Shown piece after piece: positions 22,046-35,040 of a DNA stretch of 64,000 bases. Both the position numbers and the translations under genes were made by a program. The stretch is from positions 208,855 through 272,854 of the forward strand of contig JALLLS010000050.1 of assembly GCA_025094145.1 (NCBI GenBank). Direction: 5' to 3'. Position 1 is the first letter of the stretch, and each line of letters begins with the position of its first letter. The notes beneath the pieces are model-generated. The model did not search any database. It worked only from the letters and a program-made list of their open reading frames with translations, and had not been told where the DNA came from. This DNA comes from Spinellus fusiger. Its lineage: Eukaryota; Mucoromycota; Mucoromycetes; Mucorales; Phycomycetaceae.

Positions 22046-23422
22046 TTATAGTATAGGCACCGATCTTTTATAAATCTCTTTTCGCACTTGTTCTTGAATA
22101 AATGCAATGGTCTTTGACACTTCTGGAAAATCAATACTAGAACTATAAAAGAAAAGAAAAGACAATGAGTTGTAAAAAATAAAAAAAAACTTCCTATTTA
22201 CCTGTCTTTGCATTCAATAGACTGAATGGGTAGCACCAGACGAGAGGTACCTGTACATACATCAATCATTGTTTTGTTTTGTTTTGTGCTTTTCTATTAC
22301 TCACTTGTAAGGAAACAACCCTCCCATGCTCCATCTTTTGCATCTTGTAGTCTTGGAAATTCCCATACATAGTCAATGCCGTGTTCTTGGCACACAAACA
22401 GAACAATCTTCATAACAGTACCTAGTAATACGTGCTCAAGAGAAGCAGATACTACCACAGGTTTATTATTACGCCATTGTACTGCATAGAAATTGGAAGC
22501 CATTCCCTCATAAATATTTCCCTCATTATCTGTCAACAAGACCTCGTTGATATCCTCTGGCTTCTGATTCTCTAGTCTTGCACGATCTCTTTATGAAACA
22601 GTAAGTAGTTGAACTTGTTTTGTGTGTGTGTGTGTGCATTTTCGGCTTGCATGTCTTTTTCTTTTCTTCTTTACCTCACCCACTGAGAATCTTTGATACA
22701 AGGCGTATTTCTCATTTCTATCTCTGTCTGTACCTTGCATCGATGTTGTGCTTGTGAAGCCAATTCAGTGATATGGGCAGCAAAGCATGGTTGCTGTGAC
22801 TAGTTCCTATCTTCATCAGCAGTGGCTCTACTTTTATTACTTGCCTCTTCTGAATAGCTCACTACAACAGATACTTTAGACTCTTCAACAGTAGGGTTCT
22901 TTTCGTAATAGTATGATAGTCCACAACGTAACATAGGTAACAGTTGGTTTTCAAGTTCACCCATGTCTTTGAAGTTAGCCATCGTGGCTTGGATAGCATC
23001 TTCAATAGTGTTGTTGTCTGAAAAGCGTAAAAGAGCAAGAGAGCTGGCAATACGCTGACAGTGGCTCCTTAGTTCCATAATAGAGTGTTTTTCTACTGTA
23101 CGCATACCAGTATAGGCACCTATATAGATCCATACATCCACAGGCAGACAGATAGGTAAAGACATAGACTAAGAGCACAGGTTGTTGGATGAGTCTTACC
23201 TCTGGGATAGCTTTTGATAAAATTATTAAACGAAGTATTTCCTAGGGCTGTTTTGTAGTGAGGCACTTTGGCACACGGATTTGTCTGTTCAATCACCACT
23301 GCACAGATCGTGTTAGTTGTCTCTATCTATCCCTCGTTGCACTCACAACTTGACAGCATAACAGAATATAGTCTATAGGTGAACACACGTTGAGTTGGAA
23401 AAAGGTGTCTTGCACCAAGCAT
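22046..23422 (-). CDS. Class IV (fold-type IV) PLP aminotransferase-like protein
   Basis: Seven exons (23422-23347, 23298-23200, 23119-22863, 22793-22675, 22588-22305, 22250-22202, 22136-22046) join to 324 residues. Key landmarks are VPHYKTALGNTS, GAYTGMRTVEKHS, IKDSQWVRERDRARLE (the Lys is the likely PLP Schiff base), EVLLTDNEGNIYEGMASNFYAVQ, and GAWEGCFLTSTSR. The arrangement matches the D-amino-acid/branched-chain aminotransferase-like proteins known best from plants. The substrate is unknown. The N-terminus is basic and Ser/Thr-rich, compatible with organelle import. An apparent in-frame TAG near 22801 falls inside a phase-0 intron (22862-22794). The ATG at 23165 lies in an intron and is not the start. 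The last acceptor could be 6 nt earlier. Confidence 0.8.
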
Positions 23423-23897
23423 TGTCTTTCAGTTGTACGTGACAGAGCGGTGCTTACGGATAAACTCCCCTTTTATTTTATTTTCTATTCTTCCCCTTTT
23501 TTGTTAGCGAATTGGTGTTTTACTCTATTTCCTGTACAATTATCGCTGTACTAGTCATAGTGCATAGGTCTTAATATATTACTCTATAAAACAGACCCAC
23601 TTATTTCAGATTTATCTGCTACTCTTGCTCTATTTAAATTCAAGTTAACTAATAAATATTCATTGTTTTATTTATTTATTGGCCAATCTTTTTCTTGCTA
23701 ATAGTGTGCCAATAAAGTATGAATAAAGTGTATATGGACTACCTATCAGTTGGCATGACTTGTTTTATATGGTGTGGACGCTTGATCAGTCCATTCTGTT
23801 GGGATTGAAGATGTGTAAATGTAGTCTAATGGCACTTATCAATGTACTTTGAGGTATACCCTCTACTGCTTAGTAGTACGTCATTGAATTCCATAAT

Positions 23898-23900
<3 letters not shown>

Positions 23901-23935
<35 letters not shown>
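23901..23935. repeat. Microsatellite (AAT)n
   Basis: Eleven to twelve uninterrupted AAT units. Confidence 0.95.
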
Positions 23936-23937
<2 letters not shown>

Positions 23938-24298
23938 TAAAGAGCTTATGTATGTAGTCTAAAAACAACTCGAGTCAAGGCTATTCAATAAGTAACAAAA
24001 CTTCTTTCTTTAGTTATAGCCTACAGAATATACAATTTATCTTTTTATAGATAAAGAAATTAAACAATCCCCTGTCGCCCTCAACACTTATACTTTCTAT
24101 AGGCTACCTAATGTAAAAGGACAAAATGAGTCGTTATTATCAATGTGTTCATCATTCATGACCCAAAGCATGCATTCTTGTTTATCATTGGCTTATTGAT
24201 TTCCTTCTTTTCTGTTGTGAACCTATGATCAGTGCTGTTTTCTATAGATTCATGAGAATGAATTCATGTAGGATGCAGTGGGAATAATGATGTATAAC

Positions 24299-24400
24299 GA
24301 TAAGTGATAATTAATATGTAATAAACCATTATCAATGATACGTAATAATTAATAGGTAACAAGCCATTATCAATGATACGTAATAAGTAATAGGTAATGG
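24299..24400. repeat. Short tandem repeat, unit 38-42 nt
   Basis: The segment GTAATAATTAATAGGTAACA plus AGCCATTATCAATGATAC recurs two and a half times with small changes. Confidence 0.8.
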
Positions 24401-25037
24401 ATACAATAATGCACATAATAACTACACTGCACTTTATTCTCCGTCAACATTTGATGCCATTGACAAGACAATTGAGTGTATCCAGTATCAATCATAGACT
24501 ACTAAGCATTCAATACAAGTTATCAAGTACTAATGACAAGATATTCCACATTATTTACCATCCCTACGGACTTGAGTTTCTCCACCTTGCCTGTAGCCTA
24601 GAAAGAAGCTTATTCACTACTGCCTTTTTGCCTATAGTCACATTTCTTACTTTGACTGTCTATCACTATAGAACATGGACTGATTCTCCCTTTACTACTA
24701 TTTATGACTGCATTGATTTGGATTCACTTAACAATAGAGCATTTCTCTTCTTTGGTAGTCACAACAATTTGTGCCATTCTTCTTGCGCACTATTCAAAAA
24801 GAACAAAAAACCCTTTTTCTTTCTTTTCCTCTTCCTCCCTCTTCCTCCACCTCTTCTTCAAGATAAGAAAGAGAAAAAGAAAACAGAAAAAGAAGGATTT
24901 AGCGCTCTGTCAGTTTAACTCGCTCTTCTGTTTTTCTTTTGTGTGGCCATCTCTGTACAACCAGAACCTCCATCGATCCTAGAAAACGCACCCTCACTCT
25001 TACGCACTACTCGTCTTTTGTTCTTTTTCTTTTCATC

Positions 25038-28000
25038 ATGGCATTTTCAAACACAAAACAAGGAAAGAAGCAAGACCCCAACTATCCAAAAACAAACGCA
25101 AGGTAAAAGAAAACAAAGAAAAACAAAGAAAAACAAAAAAAGAGATTGGTGACATGATGCTGACAAGTCTTGCGTAGTCGTGGAAATCATAAGAAATGGG
25201 GTCCATCGAACAATGGTGGACGTCATGCACCTTACGCGTCTACCATGACACCGCCATCAGGAGCTCCATTGAAAAGAACCGAGTCCTATGCAGAGAACTC
25301 AGATGTCGCTAAAAAGATGCACGAAAGAATGCTCTTTCTATTGGTGCATCTCACAGTAAGACTGAAGAAAGAAAGAAAGAAAGAAAGAAAAAGATACAAA
25401 CAGCAAAGACATTGACTTGTAGACATTTCTATGTGTTAGGGAAGCAGAGTTCAAATCACTGTTCAAAATGGTACCAAGTTTGAAGGCATTTTTCACGGTG
25501 CTTCTTCAGAGGGAGATCTTGGTGTCTCACTAAAGATGGCTCGAAAGATATACGATCCTGCTCCTCCTACAGAGAATGAAAAGACAAACCCATACCCCGT
25601 GCAAAAAACACTGTTGATTGTAGCCAAGGATCTTGTAGAAATCACTGCTACTGGTGTTGATCTGACTATGGGAGAGCATCCTAAGCAGGAACGTGACAGT
25701 AAGTGAGCAGTACTACAAAGCAGAACATGAAAAAAGAGAAAAAAAAAGAGAATTGACGAACAAGAAATAAGCTTTCAAAACCGACACGGATATTAGCAAT
25801 AAACTCGAATTTAAAGAACGTGAATTACATCGATGGAGTCCAGAAGTACAACCAGATGCCTTGGAATCCTTGGAGGAAATGGACACTCTGGCTGGAACTG
25901 CAAAATCGTGGGATCAGTTTGCTGCTAATGAGAAGCTATTTGGACTCAAGACAGACTTTGATGAGGAAATTTATACTACACGTATTGACCGTTTGGCACC
26001 TGGCTACAAGGATCGTGAAAAGAAAGCCATTGAGATGGCCAATGAAATACAAAGGGTAATAGAGAGAGTCCATGAGATGAGGTACTAATATAGACTAGTC
26101 TACCACCACCAATGTGCATTTGATGGAAGAACGTGGACATATTGTACAGGATGATGGAATGGATGAAGAGGACAGATATGGTGCTGTTGTACGTGATGCT
26201 GATCCTAACAAGTACATGCCACCTGCTCTGCGCAAGTTACAGCAACAACTGCCTACAGGAAAGAAGGAAGTATCCGACAAGTCAGTCTCCAACCTTCCTC
26301 CCAACAGCCCTCTCCATAAGCTCACTACTGGCAGTCCAAAAGCACAGACACCTCCTCCTACCCATCACCTTCCTCCGATACGACAAGAATCGGGTGCTGC
26401 TACAGCTAAAGTAGGTGGAGACAAGGTAATACATCTGTTCTTTCTATCGTGGAGACTGACCTGTATATAAGAAATTGGGTGATGCTACTAGTAACAAGTG
26501 CATTGAGGCTGAGATCGCCACCACCTTCCGCCAATTTGCCATGGTCGAAAAAGATAAACTCCATGCAAAGAAACAGGCTCTCCAGAAAAAAGAAAAGGAC
26601 GGACGATTGGCTGAATTGGTGAAATTCCACCAGACCTTCAAACTCAATGTACCTGTGCCTGCTGATCTTATGCCTTTACTTTCAAAAGGAAAGAAGCAGA
26701 ATGGATCTCCCGATAGTGATGAGACTGCTCTTTCTTCAGACACAACAAAGAAATCTACACAAAGAGAAACCATTGCGACTGTAGAGCCCTTGGTTGAAGC
26801 CAAACCTGTTGGCAATCCTGTTGGAAAGACACCTGTCAAATTGGGAGGAAAACCTGTTGATAGATCCACAGAAAAGCCTGCCAACAAGCCAGTGGAGAAG
26901 CCTACAACAGAACCTCATACAACAAAACCACACACAGACACCAAACCAGCACCACCACCCACTTCCTCCGGTTTTAAATTCAACGTTAAAGCCTCCGAAT
27001 TCAAGCCAAATCCTTCTGCACCCTCCTTTGTTCCTGTAAGTTGTTCTTTTCATCTGATTGTTGATAGTGGTTGGCCATCAACCAAGGCATCAATAGAGGA
27101 TTGACGGGGAATTTATAGGGAAGCGCTCGTATTTCCTCGGCTGAATCTTCTCCATTCTTTGCAGGTCGGCAATTAAAGAAAGGAGCAGCAACAGAGCATC
27201 TTTCTGTCTCTGATATCTTCACTGCACCCTTTTCTAAAGGAAAGCATGTGAATCCCAATTCTGTGGGTAAGTCAAATCATTCTTAGGTGTGGCAGTAAAA
27301 GACAATCTTCATGCATGTACGCACCTTGAAACCATTGAGAATTAAATCCATCGGATGATTGTATCATTAGGTCCTATCTGGCCCTTTGGATCTAAACCTT
27401 ATAGGCATCAACTCAACCAGTTTGTGCATTATGATGAAGAAATGTTCACAAATTACCCTCCTCCCAACTATCCTTACGGTTATCCCCAGTACCGTTATCC
27501 TCAGGTATATCTTTATTCATCAACACAATACAGTTTAGACTAAGAATGTCCTTGTATAGCAATATATGCCTGGCATGTCTCCTATTCCTATACAGCAACC
27601 AGGTGCGCCCTACATGAGTCCACAATTTGTACCTAATGGACCCATCAATGGTACACCTAATGTTGCTTACAGCCCACAAATGCCCAATGGATCACCTCGT
27701 AAGTAATAGAAAGGGTAGTAGGTATGAACTCAGTGCATTAATCTATGAGTACATAAATGATCATAGATGGCTCTCCTTTTCCACAAGGCTATCCTTCACC
27801 ACAGCGATCACCTATGATGCCACAGGGTATTCCACCACACCAAGTCTATCAATACCAAGGAAATGCTCCTCATGGTAAATATCACAGCACTCTAGATGGA
27901 GGTGGATAAGAAACTTACAATAGAATAGGCGGTCCTATGATGATGCGCTATCCTCCAGAGATGATGCCTCCTAATATGACAGGACCAGGACCCGTCATAG

Positions 28001-28178
28001 TCCAAAGACCTATGATGTTAGAGCCTAATGTGATGCATTATCCGCCACAACACGATCATCTTGCCTGTAAGTTCTCTCTCTCTCTCTTATGTTTCCATGT
28101 ATCATTGTACTGTTTCATCTAATTTTTGACTGTGTATATGTACTCTTTATATATATAGCTGAACTACAGACAGACTAG
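25038..28178 (+). CDS. Ataxin-2 homologue (Pbp1-like RNA-binding stress-granule protein)
   Basis: Twelve exons join in phase to 787 residues: 25038-25102, 25178-25355, 25440-25698, 25772-26055, 26099-26425, 26472-27035, 27119-27266, 27371-27504, 27560-27698, 27767-27874, 27929-28066 and 28159-28178. An Lsm/SM-like domain (GSRVQITVQNGTKFEGIFHG to DLVEITA, about residues 80-155) is followed by the LsmAD domain (WDQFAANEKLFGLKTDFDE, about 215-262). A charged middle follows, then a PAM2-like motif (FKPNPSAPSFVP, near residue 555) for binding the MLLE domain of poly(A)-binding protein. The C-terminus is Pro/Met/Tyr/Gln-rich. Family role: Pab1 partner, mRNA stability and stress granules. The acceptor at 27118 was chosen because the later CAG would leave a frameshift. 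Confidence 0.92.
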
Positions 28179-28586
28179 CGACGGTTCTTCTCTTTCCTCC
28201 CTACCTCTTCCATGCACTCATTAAATGCATCACTCAATTGTAAATTGTTTATTCTCTTGTTCTCTCTCTCTCTTTCTTTTTCTTTTTTCTTTTTTCTTAT
28301 TTCTCATTTTTGATAAGGTGATGACACTTCTTATTCTTCAATGAAAAAGGCACACACGCACACATACACAAAAGAACCTGCTTTGATGATAAACAGCTTA
28401 TAAGCTATCTTAATATTATAGGTATAAAAAGAAGCCATAGTAGAAAGACGAGCACCAGAACATTCCATCTGTTGAAGAGTGCATATAAGAGATATACCTT
28501 ACTCTGTCGATGAGAGAGAATGTTCTTATTGAGATTTCCATCTATAGTTTATACAAATACATTCAGAGGGTTTATTCTGTTCAACT
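28179..28586. other. Shared 3' spacer of two convergent genes
   Basis: About 410 bp between the ataxin-2 and ASNSD1 stop codons. It contains a C/T-rich tract (28255-28300) and no coding signal. Confidence 0.6.
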
Positions 28587-31101
28587 TTATATGAGTTTAT
28601 GCTGTCCCTTTTCTGCACGAGAACTATCCGTCATTTTAGCTGTTTTTGCACCAAATTGAATCGCTCTTTTCCAATTCCTGCTTGCTTCTGTTAATCCAAG
28701 AGTACGGGCAACATGGCGCAAGAGTAGTTTTTCGCCTATACCACGCTCATAACGCAAGTCCATTTTGATATGAATTGGACATTCACAAAGCCAGCGAACA
28801 ACATCAGTACTAAGAAAGGGGAAGCGTACTTCTTTTCCGTGATCTGACATGATACGATCATCTCTGCCTGTAGGATGAGAAACAGAACACAGAACACCGA
28901 TGAGATGTCTGTCCTCTCCTTTTACTAATGGATGGAGTTTATTATTCAGTAACTTACCCAAATTACGGGTTGAGATTCTATCTACATCCAGTTGGGTCTA
29001 GGGTAAAAGCTTGAGGAAAAGAAACAATAGACAGCAACATAACATAACATTACCTCCTTCATGACACCCTCCCATCCATTATGACGAAAGGCTTCTTTGT
29101 GTCGTGAATATCCACCCAGTTGCTCATCTGCTCCCAGACCAGAAAGAAGCACTCTGGCGTGGCTATGATATGTCTGTGTACTAATATCAGTATTCTACAC
29201 TATGGAAAGGGCTGTGTGGGTTACCTGTTCTGTGTCTTGAATGAGAATGACTCCCTTTCCTCTAGAAGCAAACCAAAAGGCCATGGCTATACTCTAATAT
29301 ATCAATAGTCAGGTATGTTTATCAGAAAATAAGCATATATACCAAGTCCATCACAGTATCCAATGGGTACATCAAATCAATAATAGCCTGTCGATGAGAC
29401 ATCGCTTCTTTGTAAGGAACATTGATTTCCACAAAATTCCATATTCTATTGGGTGCTATCTTTCTACTCAATACAGAAATATTCGTAGATTCATTGATAG
29501 AGTAATTAGGATTCGTATTCACCAGTGCTGATATGCATATCAACAATAGACACACCTCAATTCAGAAACACCTGCTCTGCCTGTGATTCTGTCCGGTGTA
29601 TCATACACGGACACTTCTTTTACAGGTGCAATGGCTGGGGTACTGAGTTCATCTTTTACTTCTGTTGTGTCTACTGTTCCTGGCTTCATATTTTTGGTCT
29701 TTTTGATCTTTTTAGGCTTTTGAAGTGCTTGTTCTCTTCGTGGATTCTCAAAGGCAACATTTAAGAGATCAATAGGCTCGGAACAGGGCAAATGCTGATG
29801 TGCCAGTGCAGCCAAAGAAATACAATCAAGACCTCCCGAGAATAATACAGCAACTCTGGCATAGGATGTTACAGTGCTAATGCAGATTGATAGAGAGTAT
29901 ACATGCTTTGGATGAGTATCTTTCTTCATAAGAACAGAAAGATCTTTATTATTTACCTCAAGTACGGAACATCAGCTACACGCCTACGTACAGATTCACT
30001 TAATACACGAGTGAAGTTCTGAATTGCCTTTTCCATGACGAGGTCTATGACAGGATCTTCTTTTCTTACTTCAGTATCAATGGTATCTGGCACACATGTG
30101 TTGATTCTTGGAAAAGGTAAAGACTAATGAGAGAGAGAGAGAGAGAGAATATTAGTATTAGTATGAGTGCATGTATAAATGAACAAATTTCTTTTCTCTT
30201 TTACCATAGATAGGATATCGGATGAGGTATCTTTTTCATCAGTCCATGGAAAGATACGCAAGGGATAACCACAAGCACTGGGTTGTTGATCTAAAGACTG
30301 CTCTGGATGAATCTCTTGTCCCAGTTGAATACAGTAAATGCTATTAGCAGGTACTTCTTCCCATAGTAAGGTGTCACTTCTTGTACTAGAGGGAGGACAC
30401 ACTGAACTAAGGAAGAAAGGCTGTTTCTTGTCTTTGGATGGAGTCCATAGCAAAGATCGACGACCAAGACAGTCCCTTCCAAACCAGAGTCTATTGGTAC
30501 TTTTCTACACTCCATCCATATTCCGTTAGTTCACAGGTGTCTTTATAAATAGAGAGAGAGTGCCTGTTCCTTCTCTTTATACTATTCACCTGCCAAAATA
30601 CAAAGGCAAAGGGGCCTTCTATACGTGCAAATATATCCAAAACAGCCTTCTCGGAAGTGTTATCGGATGGGATTTGGTTCAATACATCAATCAATGCTTG
30701 CGTATCATTTGTTCCTGGCTCTACCTAATAGAGGGTAATTCACTCTACCTTCTCCTCTTCTCTTCTTTTTACAAGTACCTCTAACCCACCAAATATTTCA
30801 CCGTTCCAGCTCAATAGATCGCCTGTGTGTGATTTAATAGGTTGAGGGACAATCTTTTCACCACGTAAATGCAATACAGAAGAATAGAACTGTAATTGAA
30901 TTGAAGTTGTTTGACCGGGAACCTTGAGTAGGTGCATCTGCTGGACATCAGGTCCTTTCATGTCATGAGCTCATTGACTCTACACTCTCTGTTTTTTATT
31001 TTATTTGTAGAACTACCTCTCTTTCTATTCAACTCTTTTAAAGACTCCCATAATTCACCCTTTTCTTCCACTGTGGAAAGTGAAAAGAGAATACCACACA
31101 T
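28587..31101 (-). CDS. Asparagine synthetase domain-containing protein (ASNSD1 type)
   Basis: Eleven exons give 597 residues: 31101-31017, 30954-30779, 30724-30590, 30504-30205, 30123-29957, 29855-29556, 29463-29343, 29293-29225, 29173-29054, 28997-28958 and 28867-28587. The protein starts MCGILFS, so Cys2 of an Ntn glutaminase domain is present. It continues with SSVLHLRGEKIVPQP, LLSWNGEIFGG and LWFGRDCLGRRSLLW. The C-terminal half has the PP-loop LFSGGLDC, PIDLLNVAFENP, DRITGRAG, RIWNFVEINVP, SGLGADEQLGGYSRHK and the GRDDRIMSDHGKE block, following human ASNSD1 throughout. It probably has glutamine-dependent amidotransferase architecture, but ASNSD1 proteins have no proven reaction. A tempting 29322-29555 frame includes intron sequence. 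The acceptor at 29464 gives the family spacing. Confidence 0.92.
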
Positions 31102-32736
31102 ATCAGACACAAGGTTAGCTGGTTTTTTTTTAGTGATTGTTTGTGGGTCTGAAAAAGGCTTTATTTTGTTTTAATCTCAGACTGACAGGACAGCTAAAAG
31201 ATACACAAGAGTATTCCATCTATTGTCATTTCAGAGTGATTATTTATAGGGATTTGTCTCAATAAAAAGAGTGGATGTATCGATGAATATTGGCATTCAA
31301 TATTTATTCTTTTGTATAGGACTTAATATCAGCTATAACACAATATCTTTGTATAGAATTTATTGCTATTTCTCTCTCTCTCTCTGTGTGTATGTTTATA
31401 TGCATGACTTTGTATGTATGTATGTATGTATGTATATATGTCTATATCTGTGTGTGTATGGACACAGTTGCTTGTTATTTTCTTTTGGCTATTATACATG
31501 TCCATCACTTTGTCATCTTTGGGGGTTTTATGCCAAGGACATTAGGTCATTTAGGTTTAAGATAAACTCTGATTCTTTATTGGACTGATTTATAAACATT
31601 ACATACTTTTTATTGTTTGTTGTTTTCTATTAGTCTGGATACATTAAGTTGTATGGGATATGTCTCTACTGAGATAATTACTGTCCTTTAGTACCACATT
31701 CTTTATTGCTTAAATCAGGGTCTTAGTTATTTAGTCTTCTTATTTGAGAAAGTGATCTTACAATAACCTGATATTCTTTTATAAAAATAATATTCATATT
31801 GTAAAGTCACTTCCTTAAAAAGGTATTCCAAATAGTTAATTTTAAAGACACCGATTAAACAAGACAGAATATAGAACTCAAGGATGATTTCATTACAAGG
31901 GAGACATCCCATACAACCTTAGTACACATAATAGGATAGCATAGAAAACAGCAGAAAATCATATAAGAGTTATGCTGAACTGTTTTAAATAATAAATAGT
32001 TTAATTAAATAATAAATAAATAAATAAATAAAAAGATAACTTTTGGCATAAAACCCCAAGACAACAAGAGAAGAACATCTCTATTGTTCTTAATATTATT
32101 ATTTTTTTGGTTGAGAAATTAAAATCTCCAAATATGTATTCAATCGACTGAATGAATTATTATAGGTCATTTTGAAACTACGATTAAAATAATATAAAGA
32201 TCTCCTGGTGTGTATCAAAACAAGCACCACTGCTAATTAAAGAAAAAACAGAGTGGTTTTTATAAATCTTTTCTATTCAATTTTCTCATGTGTTATATTA
32301 GAAAATAAGAAAGAATAAAGAAGGGTTTAGATAGACATTACTCTCACAATCTATCTTTGAGTCTACTCCAATAGTTAATCTGTATATTTCTCTATTTTAA
32401 TACCAGACCACGATACCATCCTTTCCCGGACTATCATTGAGTCGCCATTTGAATCTATTGACAAGGACATTCTTCCTTCACAACTCTTTTCCAAACAGCA
32501 CTCATTGCCACATTAAGATTTAGAATACCAAAGCAGAAGAGTAGTTCGACGTCATGTCAATTTATCACAAGAGTTGAAAGAAGAAAGAATAGACCCATTA
32601 TAAAACGTCATTTCCACGCCATGATAGATACGCTCAATATGTCTTGGCAGTATTTCTTTTTTTTTCTTTTTCTTTTTAAATTTTAGATAAAAAGACAGTA
32701 TTTGTGCACAAGTGATTCAATTACATTCTTTCTACA
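31102..32736. other. Intergenic spacer between divergent genes
   Basis: About 1.6 kb of AT-rich sequence with a (TATG)n run near 31408-31438 and (AATA)n near 32000-32030. I see no coding exon. The pyrimidine-rich stretch at 32655-32680 lies just upstream of the glutamate decarboxylase start. Confidence 0.5.
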
Positions 32737-34552
32737 ATGGTTCTTCACAAACACGTCAACAGCAAGAAAACTCCTTCATTGGATAGACCTCACACTCTTC
32801 ATAGACAAAAGGATATATCTTTATGTTCTCTTGCTTATGGTTCACGTTATGCTACCGATGATATTCCTAAGCACAGATTGCCAGAGAAGCCCTCCGAAGC
32901 AGCTGCAGCGTATCAACTTATTCATGATGAATTGGATCTTGATGGTAGACCAGCAATGAACTGTGCTAGTTTTGGTAGGTCATAAAGAAAAAAAGAAAAA
33001 AAGATCTTTTGGTACAAAAAGTTAAGACTGACTGACTGACTGACTGACTGACTGACTGATTTATTGATGAATGGGTCTTCATAGTGCATACTTGGATGGA
33101 ACCAGAAGCAGATAAGCTTATCATGGAGAATATTTCTAAAAATTTGTCGGATCAAGATGAGTATCCTGCTACCATGCGCATCCATGCTCGATGTATTTCT
33201 ATGATTGGCAATCTCTGGAACGGCAATCAAGCAATAGGAACTGCCACTACAGGCTCTTCTGAGGCCATTATGCTCGGTGGACTGTCCATGAAAAAGAGAT
33301 GGCAAAATAGACGCAGAGAAGCAGGAAAAGATGCCAGCCAACCCAACATTATTATGGGCAACAATGCACAAGTGGCTTTGGAGAAGTTTGCACGCTTCTT
33401 TGATGTGGAGTGTCGGCTTATTCCTGTCTCTGAAGAGAGTCATTTTGTACTGGACATCCAAAAAGCAGTAGAGGCCTGTGATGAGAACACGATTGGTATC
33501 TTTGTTATTCTTGGATCTACCTACACAGGTCACTTTGAAGATGTGAGGGGTCTTTCAGATCTGTTAGATGCTTACCAAGAAAAGACTGGCATTGATATAC
33601 CCATTCATGTGGATGCTGCCAGGTAAGCTCATTAAGACGTTATCTATTAGAGTAGAGGGATACTGACTCTCGCTGTGCTTTTGGTAGTGGTGGATTCCTA
33701 GCTCCCTTTGCCTTTCCTGACCTCTTATGGGATTTCAGACTACCAAGAGTCGTCTCCATTAACACCTCTGGCCACAAGTATGGATTGTGTTATGCTGGTA
33801 TTGGCTGGATTCTTTGGAGATCAGAGCAATATCTACCAAAGGAACTCGTCTTTGAATTGCATTATCTTGGAGGCACTGAGTACTCCTATACCATTAACTT
33901 CTCTCGTCCAGCCTGCTTTATGGTAGAGTATCTCACATGTGTTTTATGTATTCAACTCTAATACCTTTTATAGATCAGTCAATACTATAACTTCCTTCGT
34001 CTTGGAGTGGAGGGATTCACGGATATTGCCTTGATGGACCTTAACAATGCTCGTCAATTTTCTCATGCGCTAGAATCCTCGGGTTACTTTGATGTTGTAT
34101 CTGACCTCCATCGACCCAAAGGCCAGTTTGGCTGGAGAAACCAAGATGCCTCTACCAAAAAGATAGAAGAAACTGATGTGGAAGATGTTACCTATTTCAA
34201 CCCTCATCTCCCTGTTGTTTCCTTCAAGTTGACAGATGCATTCAAAAAGAAGTATCCATACGTCAAACAGGCAGCTATTAGTACTTTGGTCCGTGTCAAT
34301 GGCTGGATTGTTCCCAACTATCCTCTTCCTCCTAATTCCGAGTCAGTGGAGATTCTAAGAGTGGTTGTGAGAGAATCATTATCAAAAGATATGCTCAGTC
34401 GTTTGGGAGAAGATCTCTTTGAAGCCACAAAGAAGCTATCCAATGCTGAGAGTACTTTTGATTCTCTTTATCTTAGTCCTTCTCAGCACATTACTGATTT
34501 TGAGAGTGATCAGTCCATTGGCCAAGGTGGTACTTATGCCCGTTCTTGTTAA
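32737..34552 (+). CDS. Glutamate decarboxylase
   Basis: Converts glutamate to GABA and CO2 with PLP; feeds the GABA shunt and acid or oxidative stress tolerance. Four exons, 32737-32974, 33085-33622, 33688-33922 and 33974-34552, give 529 residues. Group II decarboxylase landmarks are present: [12 protein letters not shown] near residue 115, [30 protein letters not shown] across the second intron, the PLP-lysine block [17 protein letters not shown] (Lys near 288), and [12 protein letters not shown]. Length and order match the plant and fungal GadB-like family. The C-terminus (about 40 residues, Ser-rich) has no clear calmodulin-binding Trp/Lys motif. The gene looks intact. Confidence 0.93.
33026..33059. 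repeat. Microsatellite (GACT)n inside an intron
   Basis: Eight and a half GACT units in intron 1 of the glutamate decarboxylase gene. Confidence 0.95.
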
Positions 34553-34907
34553 ATCAACATTGACACCCCTTTACATATCCTGCACACCTTTGCTTACACC
34601 CAGATTATTGTATCAATGCAACCATAATAAACACAAGTATACCGTATTTCTACCTTCATTCTATTGTTTAGTCCAGTCTATCTATAGTCAAAGGGATATC
34701 TCTACCAGGGTGTCTATAGGAAGAAGGGTCTTATGTTCTTTTCTGATGTACAACCATACCCTATTTGGCACTGCTATTGCTACCCCATTCATTCATCCAA
34801 CCACCCTCACTAATAATAGTAAGGGTACACACCAGAAGATTTTTGGATATAAAAGGGAAAAATGAAGCCACTATTACAACTCAGTCAATGGATTTATTGT
34901 TTAACAT

Positions 34908-35035
34908 ACACCTTTTTCGGAAAGTATTCGCACAACCTCAGAAAAAAATCGCACACTTTTTTTTTCACTTTTCGCACACTTTATATTTTACTTTTCGCAC
35001 AATTTCATAAATTCTTTTTGCACAAAATGTGGGAA
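34908..35035 (+). repeat. Left terminal inverted repeat of the DDE transposon
   Basis: Matches the reverse complement of 36305-36432 with only a few differences, mainly at the inner end (CTTTTTGCACAAAATG versus CATTTTGCACAAAGTG). Confidence 0.9.
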
Positions 35036-35040
35036 ATTTA

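Larger units (their letters stand above)
23423..25037. other. Intergenic spacer between divergent genes
   Basis: Promoter region for the aminotransferase-like gene (-) and the ataxin-2 gene (+). It contains an (AAT)n run (23901-23935) and a 38-42-nt tandem repeat (24299-24400). A 173-codon plus frame at 24397-24918 starts inside that repeat and ends in a Lys/Phe low-complexity tail. I do not accept it as a gene. Confidence 0.5.

Noticed and set aside
22800..23165. ATG at 23165 as the start of the aminotransferase-like protein
   Set aside because: It lies in intron 2. Joining 23200 to 23119 gives the conserved PRGAYTGMRT and the upstream conserved block.
24397..24918. 173-codon plus-strand frame upstream of the ataxin-2 gene
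   Set aside because: It starts inside a tandem repeat and ends in a Lys/Phe low-complexity tail. No domain is seen, and it lies in the expected promoter of the next gene.
26736..27053. Antisense frames opposite ataxin-2 exon 6
   Set aside because: They are shadows of the codon-biased sense exon, with Trp/Cys-rich unnatural composition.
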